DNA of 64,000 nucleotides from Ciona intestinalis (taxonomy: Eukaryota > Chordata > Ascidiacea > Phlebobranchia > Cionidae): the NCBI RefSeq assembly GCF_000224145.3, contig NC_020176.2, forward strand, positions 2,532,792 to 2,596,791. The letters are read 5' to 3'. The notes beneath the pieces are model-generated. The model worked only from the letters and a program-made list of their open reading frames with translations, did not search any database and was not told the origin of the DNA. Each line of letters begins with the position of its first letter. Position 1 is the stretch's first letter. Positions 33,494-48,200 of the stretch are shown in pieces. The translations under genes were made by a program, and so were the position numbers.

Positions 33494-36400
33494 ATGATGA
33501 TGACGGCCGTAGTACCTATGCCGAACGGGACATATCTTATCGAGTCGCGAAAAAGACCGCTGGAAGAACCGATTGAACTGGTCGATTTCAAGAGAGAACG
33601 CTCCGAAATGGAAGGTGGGTTTTTAAACAACAGGAAAAGTTTTGCTGTGCGGTTCACCAACTAAACAACTATATATTGGTAGCACGACCACAGTTTATGC
33701 AGCGGTTCAGATTTTAGGTGGCTTGGCTGATTTATTTTTAGACGGACAGGAGACTAGAATACGGAAGTGAGCTGTATATGCAAGCATAAATCATGTCAGA
33801 CAGAAACAATTTGTTGCAGTAACAAATAACTGCGGCTAGTGTAGGTATTTCACTGTTAAAGAATTCGAAAGCGGATTATACGAGTTTAAACCGGGTAACT
33901 TGGGTTAAGATTTCTGTTAGGTAACCGAACTGAAAATTGGCCAGAGTTAGTACAGCGCGTATTGATCTCAGGCGTGTGGGCGGTCCGTTGTATTGTGCAT
34001 GCAGTACTGCTCTGAATTTTCGGTTGGAAAATCGATATGCGCTTGGTGCTTGTCAGGATCAGACGTCATGAGCTGTTTTTTACGACGTCGCTTCGACGAT
34101 CGAGTTTGTGACGTGACCACCAGTGAATAGAATTGCTCATGCGTTCATGTTATTCTTCGGGACGTCCTTAGCAAGAATTCCCATTACGCACCCCCGCTGC
34201 TACCGGCTTTCATGACCGCTCTACCATGCTCGCCATTCATGCAGCGAATCCTATTGTCAACCGAAGTCCTATTGAACAGATTGGCTGTGAGGGTATCAGC
34301 TAACATTAACTACCAGCTGCGCTTAGAAATGCAGCTCCGGTTCTCCTTCGAGGTCACCGGCTTTGCCATTGCCCATTGTCGAACACCGTACACTCAACAC
34401 GAATCGACTTCCGCGCCAGAAATGATGACGTCATAAACAGAGTCGCGCGACGCTAAACTGTGGTGTTTTAAATCAGAATTTTGATGAATCGTTTTTTAAA
34501 TGTTACTTTCCCGACGCACGATAGGACAGAAACCCGAGCCTAACTCTTACTCATTGTCTAAGAAGGAGTGACTTGCGTCAGACTGCCTGTTTCCTGCACC
34601 GAGCAGTAATTAGCATATCCGTCACGAGTTAGGGCTTCGCTTACACAATTTTATGCCGAAGTAAGTTGCTTGTTTACGTTACCATCTGCTTCGTGCCCAA
34701 ATGCCTCGTTATCAATTACTATCTTTTGCCGAAAATATATTCTTCTTATACGCCACCCATTCCCCTTATTGTGTACATAGCTCCTACACTTGAGTTGTAA
34801 GTGCCGAAAAGCTGGTAATACTTATATTGAAACGCGAGTGCCCAGCACACCGGGTGCTATAACATGTACTTCCAATGTTATAACTGCCAACAAGCAGACT
34901 GTTTGCGCTTTTTGCTTTCACGTGCTTGAAACAGAGATATCCTTAAGATTTCGTACCTTTTAGAGCGCAAACATGATTAAGCACGCGTGTACATACGCGG
35001 CCAGTGCCGTTGTTTCAAGCTACGTAATGCCGCTGATTGATCTAACCAGCCTGTCTGTGTAGAAGCGTCGAGTTTTACCTCAAAACATACCAGTATTCAT
35101 AAAATGTATTGATTGGGTATAGGCTACACTTCGCTGCTCGGCCTGATTACTATTATTATACGAACATTAATAAAAAGGTCCCACAATGGTAACTCTCATT
35201 CAAATTTTAGCTATATATGGAAAAGAATCGCAAAGTACTCAAATTTGGTTAAATTTACGTTCTGTGCGTTTTACATAAACTGTAATTGTAAGATTTTTAA
35301 CAATAGAAAATATGCAAATCAAAACTCCTGTAAACAAATTTTTTAAAAAAGAATCGGACGCGTTGTTTTGTTGGTGGTAGAAACTAAGACTGAATAAAAC
35401 AGCCAATTCACATTTGTTTATAATATTTTGTAATTTGTGTGTTTGGATCTGAGAGTGTGTGGGTATGATGGATTAGGCTGTCCTAGTCGTGCTTCTGGTC
35501 TCCACGATTTATGCAGATCTCTCCAAGAGGCGGAAACAGAGCTTTACATCAATCCACGGCGTATTTTCCACTGTACAGATCAGAGGCAGGCAGCAATTTA
35601 CAGTTTAACAGCAGATATTGCATTTTAAAACACAGGGTTTTTGGCGCTGCGTTTTCGTTGGTAAAGATTAGGAACAGAGACAGCGAAAATCTGAATACTG
35701 AAGGGCAATAAACAAAATGTTCCAGTTTACACGGTTAATTAGGCCGGCAGAGACAAAAGACCCAACACTCTTTGGGCCAATGAGTACAAGGGACTCTTTT
35801 ATTGATTCTTTGGATTTGGTAATAAATTTGCAAGCTTAAATATTTAATGTGCGCACAGACGACGTGCTTTAAGACAACATGACGCGCTAATTTGCCCAAC
35901 TTACACCGAGGTCGCGCGTTCCAGGAATTCAAGGTGTTCGCGGTATTAAAACTCAAAAGCCCATACTGCTCTATATAGCGCTCTTTTGGTTTATAAATTA
36001 GGAAAACTCTGTCGTGCCAGTTTAGTAAATTGCGATTTTTTGGTTCACTGCGGTTGTCTTACACGGTTAATGTAACTAACCGTGTAATGTATTTCACGAA
36101 GAATTAAAAACAAGCAACGTTTTGACTTCTGTGTAGAGTGTGCTCTTCATTCGAAGTGATGTGTAGGTAGTTTTGTATCGATTATATGCTCTGGCTGGGC
36201 CATATGAAAGCCCAGCTCGATCTGCATGTTTGTCAACAAGTTACATAGCACAAACAACGCTAGACGGATGCACTTGACCGAACTTTAATACTGATTAGAT
36301 AAGAAAAAAACGGCAAAATGTGCAATACTACATTGGGATCGATGCGTTTCGATTGTGACAATGAGCAAAATTCCGATAATTAAAAGTAGTTGATATTTTT

Positions 36401-39400
36401 TTAATACAAAACTATCGAATTAATTACAAAAGGTACCACATTCTTATACCAAAGCATTTAGATTTATTGATTTGAAGAATGTATGCGATCGAAACGAAGC
36501 AATTTCCTGATATAGTTAAAAGGTCATCAGAATAAATGGAAACTTAGTGACGTCGACCCCAATCATACGCTCGCAATTTTGGTCCATCGCTAATGCGCCT
36601 TTGGGAAATCATGGGACGACATCACGAGAGATTAGTTTCGAACTGCTTTGGTCTCTGCAGTGTTTCCAGACGGTTTCTATTTCGCACCCGGAAACACTGA
36701 TTCGCCTTAGCGCGGCTTAGTGGGTTCGTCATTAAGAAATCGAAGTGAGATTGTTTACCAAACACATGCGCTTAGTTGTCTGTGGTTTCTGCCGTCGTAT
36801 CATTAATTTGTATACATTTGGTAACAAATGCGAAATGACAGCGATTCGGACCGATTTTTTTCATCAAATTTTAACTGCGTGTTTCACATTATTTCTTAAA
36901 GCACGTCCGTGTTGCAATGCTTTGTAATGGATTATATTTGTGAGGCTGTAAATTACAAACCAGCGGCGGTACTTCAATTCCAGCACATGGTCGTAAAGAA
37001 TTGTCCGAACATTACTGCGGGTAGCTCTGTACGTTTCGCCAATGATACTCTCAGTTAATGTTCAGCCATTAGTCGGGCATGCGATGCCAAAGTTTGCTCG
37101 GCAGTAAAATTGGATGCTTTGAAAAAAATCTAATAATTAACTGAAGCGGTTGTAGAACCGTCGTAAAAGTACCGCACTGAATGTAAAGGGGTGCAGAGGC
37201 TGACTACGCTAGACAAAGGTGCTGGTTTTACGACAAGAGTGCTTCCCGATTGCGATACGAAAAAAACAGTATTGTTGCGAGAGGGTGCGGTTAAAAAATG
37301 ATTTTGAAACACTGTTTTCCGGAGTGCTGAGCTGTTCAAACGCAGCGTACAGCAACAATGCTTGTGCAGTGATCGAGTTGCTACGCGTTCTGTTTGATGG
37401 CTTCTATAAATAAAATGAAAGTTGTTGGTACCAGTCCGCCCAGAAGCGGTGCTTATTCGTTCGTAATAGGCGGTGCATTTCAGGAAGCAATACGTCGAGT
37501 GTTTTTCTTGCTTTTCTCCCAGAAATCTAAGAACAATAAATTGAATAAAGGACGGCGACTGCTAGGGCAAGATATCTGGCCAGATTCGAAAGCGCAGGTC
37601 CGCATCTAGGTTGCATCGTTGCCGGAAAGAGTGGGCTGAGTCTATAATGTGTATCCACGCGCGCAGTGATGTTGGAAGGCCCTGTTAGTATCAGCTCATT
37701 GTATGCAGCAGTGTTCTCGCCTGATTGACTGCGTTTGAGGTTAAAATTTAATGGCGTTGCGGTTTTCCTGTTTCTATGAACTGAGGTCGCAAGCAATTAT
37801 AGATGTATTCGATCGATGAATATGAAAAGGGGCCGTATATTGTTGAGTGATACGTGTAAGGGTTAAAGCTTGTAGTTATATAAGTACAGAAGAGCCTGAC
37901 GTATTGGAGGTTCATGATTTAATCATTAATCGCTCTTTTCATTCTGACAGAGAAAGTAGGATAATGCTAAATGCAATGGAGTATGAATGCCAGTACAATG
38001 CTGGCTACAGCATTGTGTCTAACGGTAACGAATACGGTCTCATACAGGCCTACACGGCACACGGTGAGAAACTGTATATTAAAAGGGATTTAAAAACGAG
38101 ACAGAAACGAGTGGGAAATATGCAGCCTGTAATGGAATCTGACAAAGCACAGAATGTATCTCTAAAAAGATCTGAAAACCCAATAATATCGATTCTAATA
38201 CAATATAAGCTGCAATCTTGTATATATTACCACTATGTAGTTTTTTTCACAATTTTCGGTTTAATGACACTTACGTTATTGTTATACTTGCAGATTACCC
38301 CCTTGAAAACGGAGTGACGTTTTCAGCACCTCCGCCGGGCCAGCTCATTCTTAAAGTTCTAATACCGGGGTACGCTGCGGGGGCGGTGATCGGGAAAGGC
38401 GGTCAGATTATTGTACAACTTCAGAAAGATTCAGGGGCCATTATTAAGCTGTCAAAAGCGAAGGACTTTTACCCCGGTAAGTGTGGTGTATTTTACATGC
38501 TAGGTGAGGTCATACGGCGAGGTACGTCATGGGATTTAGTTGTTGGTCCATTTAGGTAGGTGTTTTACTAATTTCATGAAATTGTTGTTAATAGAATTTG
38601 GAGATTTTTCCCTGTTCGCCAGTGAAACACGCTTTTCCGCGACAGGGGCTTGAATTGATTTTCAGAAAACGCTTTCGGCAAAGGCAAAACATAATTTGAG
38701 TTAAATTGATTCGGGCTCTGTTTTTCTTTATGCTTTTGCATAGCCAAAGGCTAGGTACAGGGATCGCTGCTAAACAACGAAAGATGGTATCGTGTTTGTG
38801 TACAAGCTCTATGGGAATTTGCGGCTGGCGCTTATTATTACACAAGTTACTATAGGAGTAGGTTCTAACACGACTTAGACCATCAGTACAAGCTAAATAT
38901 ACCATACAGCATATCCATGCGCCTCGAAACAATGTGTTTTAATTCATTTTAAAATGGGTCATAAAATCTTACGCGTCTGAATTTTACGAGAAATATACAA
39001 AATACACCCATAGCAGAAATAACTGACATGCAAATATATCTGCTTAAACTTACAACGATCAAATACAGAAGGCAATCAGTTATAATACGCTCTGCCTGTA
39101 ACCCTAGGCCTGAAAAAACACTAATGTTATATAATACTATGGGGTAAAATGGGATACTGGTGGCACCTAATCCCATATTTCCTGGTCGTGTTTTAAACAA
39201 TAAAAATATATCCCATATTACCTTACCCTACTATATCTTTTTTTATATAATAAATAAACAGTGACAGTTTAGTTTATTATGCTAGCTTTTCAGTTCATTC
39301 GAAATACGTGTTCAATAGAAATTGCATTTACGCTAGTTTATCCTACACCGACGCTTCGACCCACGTATCGATTATTACGTCACAAGCAAATCGCGTCCTC

Positions 39401-42400
39401 AAGAGCTTTACTCAGGTGCGTCAGGGAGAATAACAAATACATTTCAAGGCGAGAAACCGTGTTGGTAGAAAACGGTAGCATGGGCGGTGCTCATGGTGTT
39501 TAATGTTTATATTCAGCAATCTACTTACAATTACCAATGCGCAGTTTTGGTGCAAAAGGTCGAAGTACTGCTGTTTCCCGTGGTTTAATATTTCGTATTG
39601 GACAAGCGATCTTATTTCGAGAAAAGGTTGTTTCCTGCAAGCAAAGTAAATTTAACCACGGTAGCGTCTTTACGGGCCCGAGGCAAACCTCACAGAAAAC
39701 AATAATATTGGAGTACGACAAAATGTCAATTCTGCAATAAGTCAGATTACGAGTAATTTTATTTTAACACCATATCATGTAGCGCATATACAGTTTCTCC
39801 TGACAGACTACACAGACCGCTGCCAAAATGCGGCATAAATAGTACGGTTGGGTAAGATGGGATACCACTAGCAACTAAATGACATATTTCCTAATCGTAT
39901 TGTAAAGTAAACAGTTAAACAAAGCTCTTTTACAGTCGTGAGTCTACGGTTATATAACTCAATGTTTACTACCAAATAGGAGAGAAAGGAAATAAAAACA
40001 TGCCTTATTTTACCCCAACCTACTATAGTTATTTAAAAACAAAAGCGCGGTTTATCATTTGAATAATAAACAAACAAGGGAGCCAATGTTTCCGTAAACA
40101 TTCCCATCCTAAATGTCTGTCTATTACGACGTTAATTCTAATGGAGTAATGCTGGAAACCGAAGGATCTTAGGAGGGGGCGTTATTGTTTGTTGTCAATA
40201 TTTAGCGAGCTATGTTATTGGTCACGCACCGTCAATGGCAGAGAGCAAGACACGCACTGTTGATTGATGGCGTTTGAGTATGACGTAAAATACTCAAAAT
40301 CATATGCCTCAAAATGTACAACGATTAAATGGCTGCTGATTTGTGTCCAGGCCCCGCACGTTTTGGAAGTGTATCAAAAATTAAGAACTTTAGAAACTTT
40401 CAATCACATTTGACAACCTGATGGCCACGGTCGATACAGTTTATCTGTATTTTGCCTTTGAAAGGTTACAATAGAATATTAAACGCTGGTGTATAGTTTG
40501 CATACAGTGTCTACTGCAACTAAAAATATAACTCTTGGCTTGCCTTGGGCAGTTGTGTAGATCCAAGATAATGCAGAACAGTGTTTATGCACATATCCGG
40601 CTAGTTTGTGGGGCACAAAGATTTCTTATTCCAGGACCACATACGTTACCTCTGGCACAGTAATACGTAGATATGGCAAATTTATGTCGATTCTGGCATT
40701 ACTAGACGACCAAAGCGTGACGATAGTGTTCCAGTGCTTAGTTAATTAATGTTGCGTAATCTCTTAAACCGTTTCTCGTAAACACTGCGACGCCGCGGAG
40801 AATTTTTTATCGAAATCGATTTATACGGTGCTTCATACTGCGCATGCGCAGTAAAAAGGATCGCGTGGGGTAGCATTGCTGCTGCGACCGCTTAAATGTC
40901 ACAAAATAGAATTAGCGAATGATGTTTTGGGGGGAGCTTTAAATAATGCGTTTGGTATTTAAAATACACCAGTAGCTAAAACTAAAAATATTTCAAAACA
41001 TAGTAAAGGCCCTCCCTTATAAAAACAAGCATTTCATTTTAAAGATCAACGTTCAGTGCTAACAAAAATATTCTGAATATCAACTGATCTTATCCAATGA
41101 CTCTGCCTGGCCACTTTGCGACCATTATTCCACTTGCAATGCCTAGCAGGCACAAGAGTTCGACCGTAGGTCGGATTCGATTACCGCTGGCTTTGGTGAT
41201 AATATCAGCCACCTTGTGCGTCAATGTTTCGAATGTTTTCATTCACGTTCCGTTTTCTGCTTTCAGGAACCCAAGACCGAGTCGTTTTGATCCAAGGAAC
41301 CGCCGAAGGCTTGATGAAGGTGCAAAATACCATTATAGAGAAGGTGTACGAGTTCCCTGTGCCCAAAGATTTAGCTGCGATCATCGGAGACCGACCGAAA
41401 CAGGTTTATACCGGCATTTTCTAACTACCGCCTGTATTTTTACGCAGGTTCATTACCCTGCGCGTGAACAGTAGACGCGCGTCTAGAATTGCGATGACGT
41501 TTAGTCTTAAAGTAACAGAGTTGTGTTTTTCGTACTAAACGATGATAAAGTTAAGGAAACCATTGGTAAAAGCTTACATCATTATTTGGATATTTTTCTG
41601 TGACGCGGTGAACCTTCCTGATTAATCCGGTAACGGTCCAGTGAGAATTACGTCATCCAATCGCTTAATGGTTCAGTGGTTACGTTGCTTTTATCTTCTT
41701 TCGCCTTTCGAGGGCTAAAACAACCCAGCTTCTGGTGTAAATTATGGAGCTTCTGACATTCCCAAGTTACCATGGGGAGTCTATTATGCCTTAAACGCTT
41801 CAATGAACGCTGGTTTTCCAATTTAAATTTCGCAGCGGGTGGCTTTTAATTCTTGCTGATTTTGTGAACAGAACGAACTTCGCCGACAATATCTTTCGTG
41901 TCTTATACTTTTGTCATGTTTGGGCAATTTTTGCGGCCATGGAACACATGGCGGTTACATTAGGTTCGGGTTCATTGCTACAATTAGCTTTTCTGTGCTT
42001 TAAAACACTTCTTACCGCTCACTGAGAAATGGCTTCGTTCTCTTTTTTAATAATCACTTTCGGTAAATCTGATGCACTTCGTTGACGAGGGCCCTTCAGC
42101 AGAACCTATGGTCGCTGAAAATGTGTTTTTATTCGTTAAGCAGCAAGCTGCTCGAATAAGAGCTCTTATGTAAGGCTGTCTGGACGCATAAGGGCTTTCA
42201 ATAGGGATTGCGAGAGACTCTCGCTGTTTGGACAGCTTTGATGGCTCTTCACTGCGAACAGTTTTCACGGTTTCACTTAACATTTCGTACATGCGGTCTA
42301 ATATCGCAAAATAACGTTTCTTTTACACGAATGTCTGAAAAAACACCAAATAACAATCAAGCGTCGAATAGGCATGGGCGCTAGATCGTAGATGTAAGTA

Positions 42401-45268
42401 TGTGTTATATATGCGGAATGTGATATCATGAAGTACGTGAAAACTTTATAAAATTCGGTGAAATCCAAATATGCCCAAAACTTCGTGACCTTTAAATGTT
42501 TCATTGCGTGCATGGTACTACGGCAAGAATCCTTATAGTTTAATTACCGGATTCAAGCGCTGCAGGGTTTGGGGCTTTCGCTGTTTAGTGTTTGATGTAT
42601 GGGTAATAACGGACTCGGCTTGCGTCACGAATTCCCGCTGAGTTATTACATATTTACCCTGGCGTGTTACTATGGTTAAAATGGGGTTTTATTGCATCCC
42701 AAGCTATAAAGCTCAAGCACCAAGTTGATTCTTAGTTTAAGCGGTAACTCGCCGATGAATTGGTACGAATGTTTGACTACAGCAGTTAACGACCAACGGT
42801 AAGCAATGAAACGAAAGTTTTATAAATGTCTACCAATTTTGAAAACTGAGAGACATGTTTACTCGATGTAGAGTTTCTACGAAACTTTTTGATTAATTAA
42901 GAACCGTTCGCTTTTTCAAGCATAGACATATCACGCAGATATTAACGCAAAACGTTGTGAGTTATTTACGATGATACTAAAATAGCACCTCTAAAACTTG
43001 CTGGCTAAGTTGGTTCTGCTTAAACCAGCCGTAGCGGCATATATTACATTACATGCTAACGTGTTTTGCGAAAACAGCCTCCCATTTCGATGATAACAGC
43101 ATATTTGATTGGGCAGCTTTGGAAGCACGTAAGGTATTATGCGCCGTGTCTGGCTAAACAGCATACTTGATATCTCTTTTAAGACATGATTTGATTTAAA
43201 AGATCATGCGTGTCCCCTAAATCGATCCTGTTTTGCCAGTTTCGCGATGGATGTTCGCCTTTTGTTTAACACGCAGTAAATATAATTAGAATTGAGTCAG
43301 GGTGACATAGCTTAACTGAAACTACATGTCACGTGCTTAATAAGGCGGTCGATGTAACATTTTCTGTGAGCCTGGGATGTAAAGAGTAAGACGTTCCCAA
43401 GGGTATGGAGCTTGCTTTTTCTGGCAGCTGCTGCTCCTGCTTCTTTCCGCCGCCGTCCCAGTGGAAAACTACCACTTTACTCTGATTGGCTAATTCAAAA
43501 GTCGCCATCAAGCTTGTTGGTTCCAATAAACAGAAAACAGCCTGGTCCTCGCTTTTTAGGGAAAATGGTCCATAGAGAATTCCATCATTTAGTAGAGATT
43601 ACTTCATAAGTGATTTTGGCGTCAGTATAATATACAAGTGACGCTTAGTTAATAATCATTTCAAAACCTCCTATTTGGTCCAGACTCCATACCAAGAGTT
43701 ACCACCCAATGAGGGTTACCACAATTATTTAAAACCATCCGTCATAACTTAAGCCGTTAAAACTCAAAGTCTGCTCTATGCTAGAGAGAAAAGTTTGTAA
43801 CCTACTAAAACTTTTCTAGGTGAAAATCATCGTACCCAACACAACTGCGGGACTGGTAATAGGAAAGGCCGGCGCAACGATAAAGACCATTATGGAAGAG
43901 AGTGGATCGAAGGTAAGACATATAAACGAGCTTTTGTCGTGTAATTAAGTATTGTATAAATCACGACGTATGGAAATCAACAGCTTATGTTGGTTGGTTA
44001 TTTCGCTTGGGATTTTTGTATTAAGTTTGTTAGTTTCTCTATACGGCCATGCGCTATGTGTATTCAGGGAGACATGACATTACAATTTTAAAGCAGTGAT
44101 TCATTTTAATAGTCTATAACACTTTCTTTGGTGTCAGGTTCAACTCTCGCAAAAGCCAGACGGGGTAAACGTCCAAGAACGAGTCATCACAATCAAAGGA
44201 GAGAAGCACCAACTCATGACAGCATCTAATATTATTATTGATAAAATTAAAGACGACCCTCAAAGCGCCAGTTGCCCTCACATAAGTTACTCTGGCATCG
44301 CTGGCCCGATCGCTAACGCGAATCCCACCGGATCGCCCTACGCTGCTGGCTCGGCTGCATTAGTTGACGCTTCGCACCCATCCGTGGCCGCTATGTTGGG
44401 ACATTATGTTATCCCAGGCCAACAGGTGCTGCAGACAGCAATGCCACTCTCCCATCACCCGCACCAGTCCGCGTTGTCCAGCGGCTCAGTGACACCGGCG
44501 CCTGAACTGACGACCATAAATCACGCCATGACAACGTTAGCGAACTATGGCTACACCTTAGGAGGCGTGAACTATGGTACCTTGGGTGTAATGCCTAGTG
44601 TACATCCAAGTGTACACCCTGGCATCGCTACCTCGGTCGGGATGATCTCTGCAGGCTCCCTAGCAGGAAGTCCAATCCCTTCAGCTACCCCCTTGCTCTC
44701 TGCCACTGCTCTACCGACGGAATCCAGTATTCCGACGGCTGTTCCCACTGCCCAAGCCATTTCAATGCAGAGCAATTACCTTGCAAACTTGGCTAATGCT
44801 GGTTACCTGACTACCGGTCACCCACAGTTGCTTGGAGCGACGTCAGGCCTCGGCGGTCTCACCACAGTGTCCCAGCACCCGCCACCAGCGGCGACACCAA
44901 CGAGTTTTTCCGTCGCTTCTACCCCTTCTACCCCTGGTCTGCCGGTTTCATTTAGCCCCCATTCAACCGTGAGTATCCTAAGCATCGAAAAGTCAAGCGA
45001 CGGACAAAAAGAAACAATTGAACTGGCAATTCCCGAAAACCTGATCGGAGCAGTCCTCGGAAAAGCGGGAAGGACACTGGTTGAGTATCAGGATGTATCA
45101 GGGGCGAAAATTCAAATTTCTAAAAAGGGTGATTACGTCGCCGGGACCAGGAACAGGAGGGTTACGATTACGGGGAAGCCCCCATGCCCACAGACTGCGC
45201 AGTTTCTTATTACGCAACGTGTCGCCTCTGCGCAAAACGCAAGGGCACAGCAGGCTAAGTTACTGTAG
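33494..45268 (+). CDS. NOVA: NOVA-family RNA-binding splicing regulator with three KH domains
   Basis: Exons: 33494-33614, 38294-38476, 41267-41403, 43820-43912, 44138-45268. They total 1,665 nt (554 aa) with phases closed. Exon 1 gives [16 protein letters not shown] then [10 protein letters not shown]...DFKRER, matching the basic nuclear signal of vertebrate NOVA (DSRKRPLE, TKR). KH1 spans exons 2-3 ([30 protein letters not shown]). KH2 spans exons 4-5 ([30 protein letters not shown]). A long Ala/Ser/Pro/Thr-rich linker leads to KH3 ([32 protein letters not shown]). The GxxG loops are GKGG, GKAG and GKAG. NOVA proteins bind YCAY clusters and steer alternative splicing, mainly in neurons. Three tandem ATGs open the frame, and the first is used. 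Introns of 4.7, 2.8 and 2.4 kb are large for this genome and may hold regulatory DNA. Confidence 0.95.
33615..38293. other. NOVA intron 1
   Basis: 4.7 kb with moderate CpG content and no MITE or SINE copy recognised. An open frame of 156 codons (37847-38317) crosses into exon 2 in the wrong frame and is not taken as coding. Confidence 0.6.
39137..39236 (-). mobile_element. MITE copy 9, internally deleted, NOVA intron 2
   Basis: Left CTATGGGGTAAAATGGGA, inner GGTCGTGTTTTAAACAATA, right TTACCTTACCCTACTATA. About 100 bp remain. Confidence 0.8.
39840..40026 (-). mobile_element. MITE copy 10, full length, NOVA intron 2
   Basis: Left AGTACGGTTGGGTAAGATGG, inner TTTACTACCAAATAGG, right TTACCCCAACCTACTATAG. 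It belongs to the GGGTAAGATGGGATACC subfamily. Confidence 0.85.
40838..40860. promoter_or_regulatory. Perfect NRF1-type palindrome in NOVA intron 2
   Basis: ACTGCGCATGCGCAGT is a 16-bp perfect palindrome matching the NRF1 consensus TGCGCATGCGCA. It lies in the intron between the two KH1 exons and could mark an alternative promoter or enhancer. Confidence 0.45.
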
Positions 45269-48200
45269 GTCAGGAACCACGCCAGTCTTCCACAAATGTG
45301 CTGCCGCATATTGTTTTACCTTAGTAGTTTGTACTTTTAGTAAGGTTGAATTTTTCGCACTGAGGAGCGCTAAGTACGTTTCTTAAAAAGTCTCTTCTCC
45401 AAATCAAGTCTTCCGGGCCATTCGCCAAAATCGCATCTAAATTCGATCATCTTAAACAGCGTACACGACTTTGCTTTTTTTCGGCGTTCACGAAACGCGC
45501 TCATACATTATTCAAGTCAATTACGAAATCTCTGCGAGTTTGTGACGCACTACTGTGCACTACCATCGATCCCGCTTTTCCGTATCGGATTTCGACCAAA
45601 TTTAACTCGGTCGAGATAGATGATGCAAAAAATAAGTAATTTTATCGCTTGGAAAACAGCAACAAGGGCTTGTTTCATTTTCGTCCATTTTTCAAGGTGA
45701 AGTTTTCCGCATGCTCGTCGGCGAGTTGTAGCAACATTCATGCCATTTTTAGACGTGCTTTCACGCTCGAAACGGTAACCTCTCAAAGTAAACTTTAATT
45801 TTAATCCGTTTCACGCATCTAATCCAACCTTTTGATTAATCAGACGCACCACTCAAAACACCACCATTGAATAGTTAAACGGGTTACACGCACCTATTTC
45901 GTTCGGGATAAATAATTCATAACGACCGATGTTAAGGCGCGAGGTCGCAGATTCGATGTCGCTTACACGACTAGACCTTGACCGAAGTTTGCAGAAAAGC
46001 AGTGACGTCACGCTCAGCTGTTTTCTGCAGTCCCTAGCGAGATAGCTTGGCAATTACTCAATGCGCCAGCGAATACTGCAGCGCCTAGGCCTAATTATTG
46101 CCAAACCGAATTCCAAACTGCAACAGCACTCGCCTCCAAAGAAATCGATCGGCATGGAAAAATTATCACGCGGTGTGGACTCGGGGGAGACGGTTCTGTT
46201 GAAAAACACGCTGCTCGAAACTACGCGGCGAGATTTTTAGACATCTTGCCCGCCATAAGACCATACTGATCATTTCGTTTTTAGAACAAGTTCAACGGCA
46301 TCGTAGCGTGTTTGTTTTCTTTTGTTATTTTCGCATTAGGCATTGCATGGTCATTCTATTCTTAGTTCGTTTGATTCGCCAGTCGATAACACCCTAAACT
46401 GATCATTTATCGTTCTTTCTTTCCTTAGACATTTTATATCAAGTTTTCTGTTTCTCCTCTTTCGTCATGGTTGGCTACGTCATGGCTGTTGGTTCCTCGT
46501 CATACCTCCTACATCACAATCAATTGACAGTAGGCATTTAGACGTCACACGCATAAACAATGTCGCTAATTTACAAAACGGCGGCAAATAAGCCTACATA
46601 CCCTCACCTAAGCGAATCAATCATTCTACAAACGTCCTGTACTGTCATCTGCCACCTCCGTTCACACATGAACTGTATCTCCATATAGCCTCAAACGCAC
46701 CGAATCAAAACGTAAATCAAACCATACCACGAGATCAGAGCAACGCCGATTTTCTATCCCTTACATATCACACAAAATCTAAATTCTAAATCATCAAAAA
46801 TTTATCAAATGATTCTTCAAAGCACACTTACATGTTATCAGTTAACTAAGCACAACTCACCTTAAAACCCAGCCAAGGACTAGCCCCAAATGTCTTTTAG
46901 AAACAGAACACAATAACAGGGATCTACAAACATACGAATGCTTGCTGTCGAAGGAACCAACTTTTGCCGCCGACCAAACCAACCATGACGGGTGAGTTTT
47001 AACATAAATATATTATAAACAAATTAAAAGTGTTGGTGGGGGTATGTGCTGCTCTGCTTTGAAGCAAAATGCGGCCTATCCTTATGTGTTTTTTCACTGT
47101 GTCGTGTTTTAATTTGAGGCTAAGCTAAAACTATTGCAACCACGACGTCTTCACAGTGTTATGTAGTTTTCTTTTTTTGACAGAACTATTATTTTTTGGA
47201 TTTACAAAACGCTCGTTCGTTACTTGCATGCGCTAATATTTTATTGCTTTTTTTTTCTCACTGAGTTCCCGATATTTATCTAACATGTCAAACGTACTAC
47301 TTAAACACTTTTATTTTCCGTACTAGTGAAGCACCCGCAATAGGGTTGCCTGCTGTCGAAAAGCAGCCTTCATTTCGAAATTAAAAATGTCGATTTATTT
47401 TTTGGCTTTTTATAAGTGAAATAGCTGCCTGATACAGTCACAGGCACCGCTGCTTCCAGTTACGGACTGTTGGTTTATTTGTGATGTATATTTTTCTAAT
47501 AAACTAAATGCACGATCCAACAAAAGTATATTTCGTGCTAGGATTCATAACTTTGAAGCCATTCCATATAATTTGTCGTCATCGGTAGTGTTTTCGTCCT
47601 GATTTTATAACCAACTAACATTGTCATGTTCGGTGTTTAACATTATATATATATATCATTCATTGCCGTGTATTCCGCATCGTTTTCAGTTATGTTGCGC
47701 CAATTCCTATTCCGGTCGTTTTTCATATTTTTTCTTCAAACTCACGAACGATTCCTTCATTTTCCGTCGCTGCCCCATTTTCATCATACTAACAAATATG
47801 AACATCGTGGTGTTGATACCACACCTGCATGCGTAATTCAAACGTGTCCAACATGATGGTCACCACCGAATCGATCTTATGGAACCTTATAATAGAAAAG
47901 GTTTATCAGTCGGTATTGTCACGTACTTAGTAGCTGATCGATTAATTTCTCTTCAGAATCAGGTGTTGCTGCATTGCCAGCAAATCTTTAACAACACTAC
48001 GGTGCCCGCTTTGACGTTTTTTGTGGTTATATTTCTGTGATCATTCGTGCCATGACAGCCACGTGATTCAGTGTCGATTCATTTACGTCACAATATACAT
48101 TATCATCATCATAATCCTTGTGATCCTTTTTCGATTAATCATCAAAATAGCTGTGAGCATGCTTCACTTTCTTTCACACATACCAAAGCACAAATCTGTA

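Noticed and set aside
37130-37609. Overlapping short frames in NOVA intron 1
   Set aside because: Random-length frames on both strands with no splice support or similarity.
37847-38317. 156-codon open frame on the plus strand in NOVA intron 1
   Set aside because: It runs into exon 2 in a different frame from the KH1 reading frame, has no recognised domain, and lacks a convincing start context or splice support.
38218-38559. 113-codon frame that includes the KH1 exon
   Set aside because: Only the part 38294-38476 is exon; the rest is intron read-through on both sides, shown by clean cag acceptor and gtaagt donor.
46984-46995. Tiny possible first exon ATGACG|GGTGAGT
   Set aside because: No downstream exon in frame could be found before CCSAP, which has its own conserved start.
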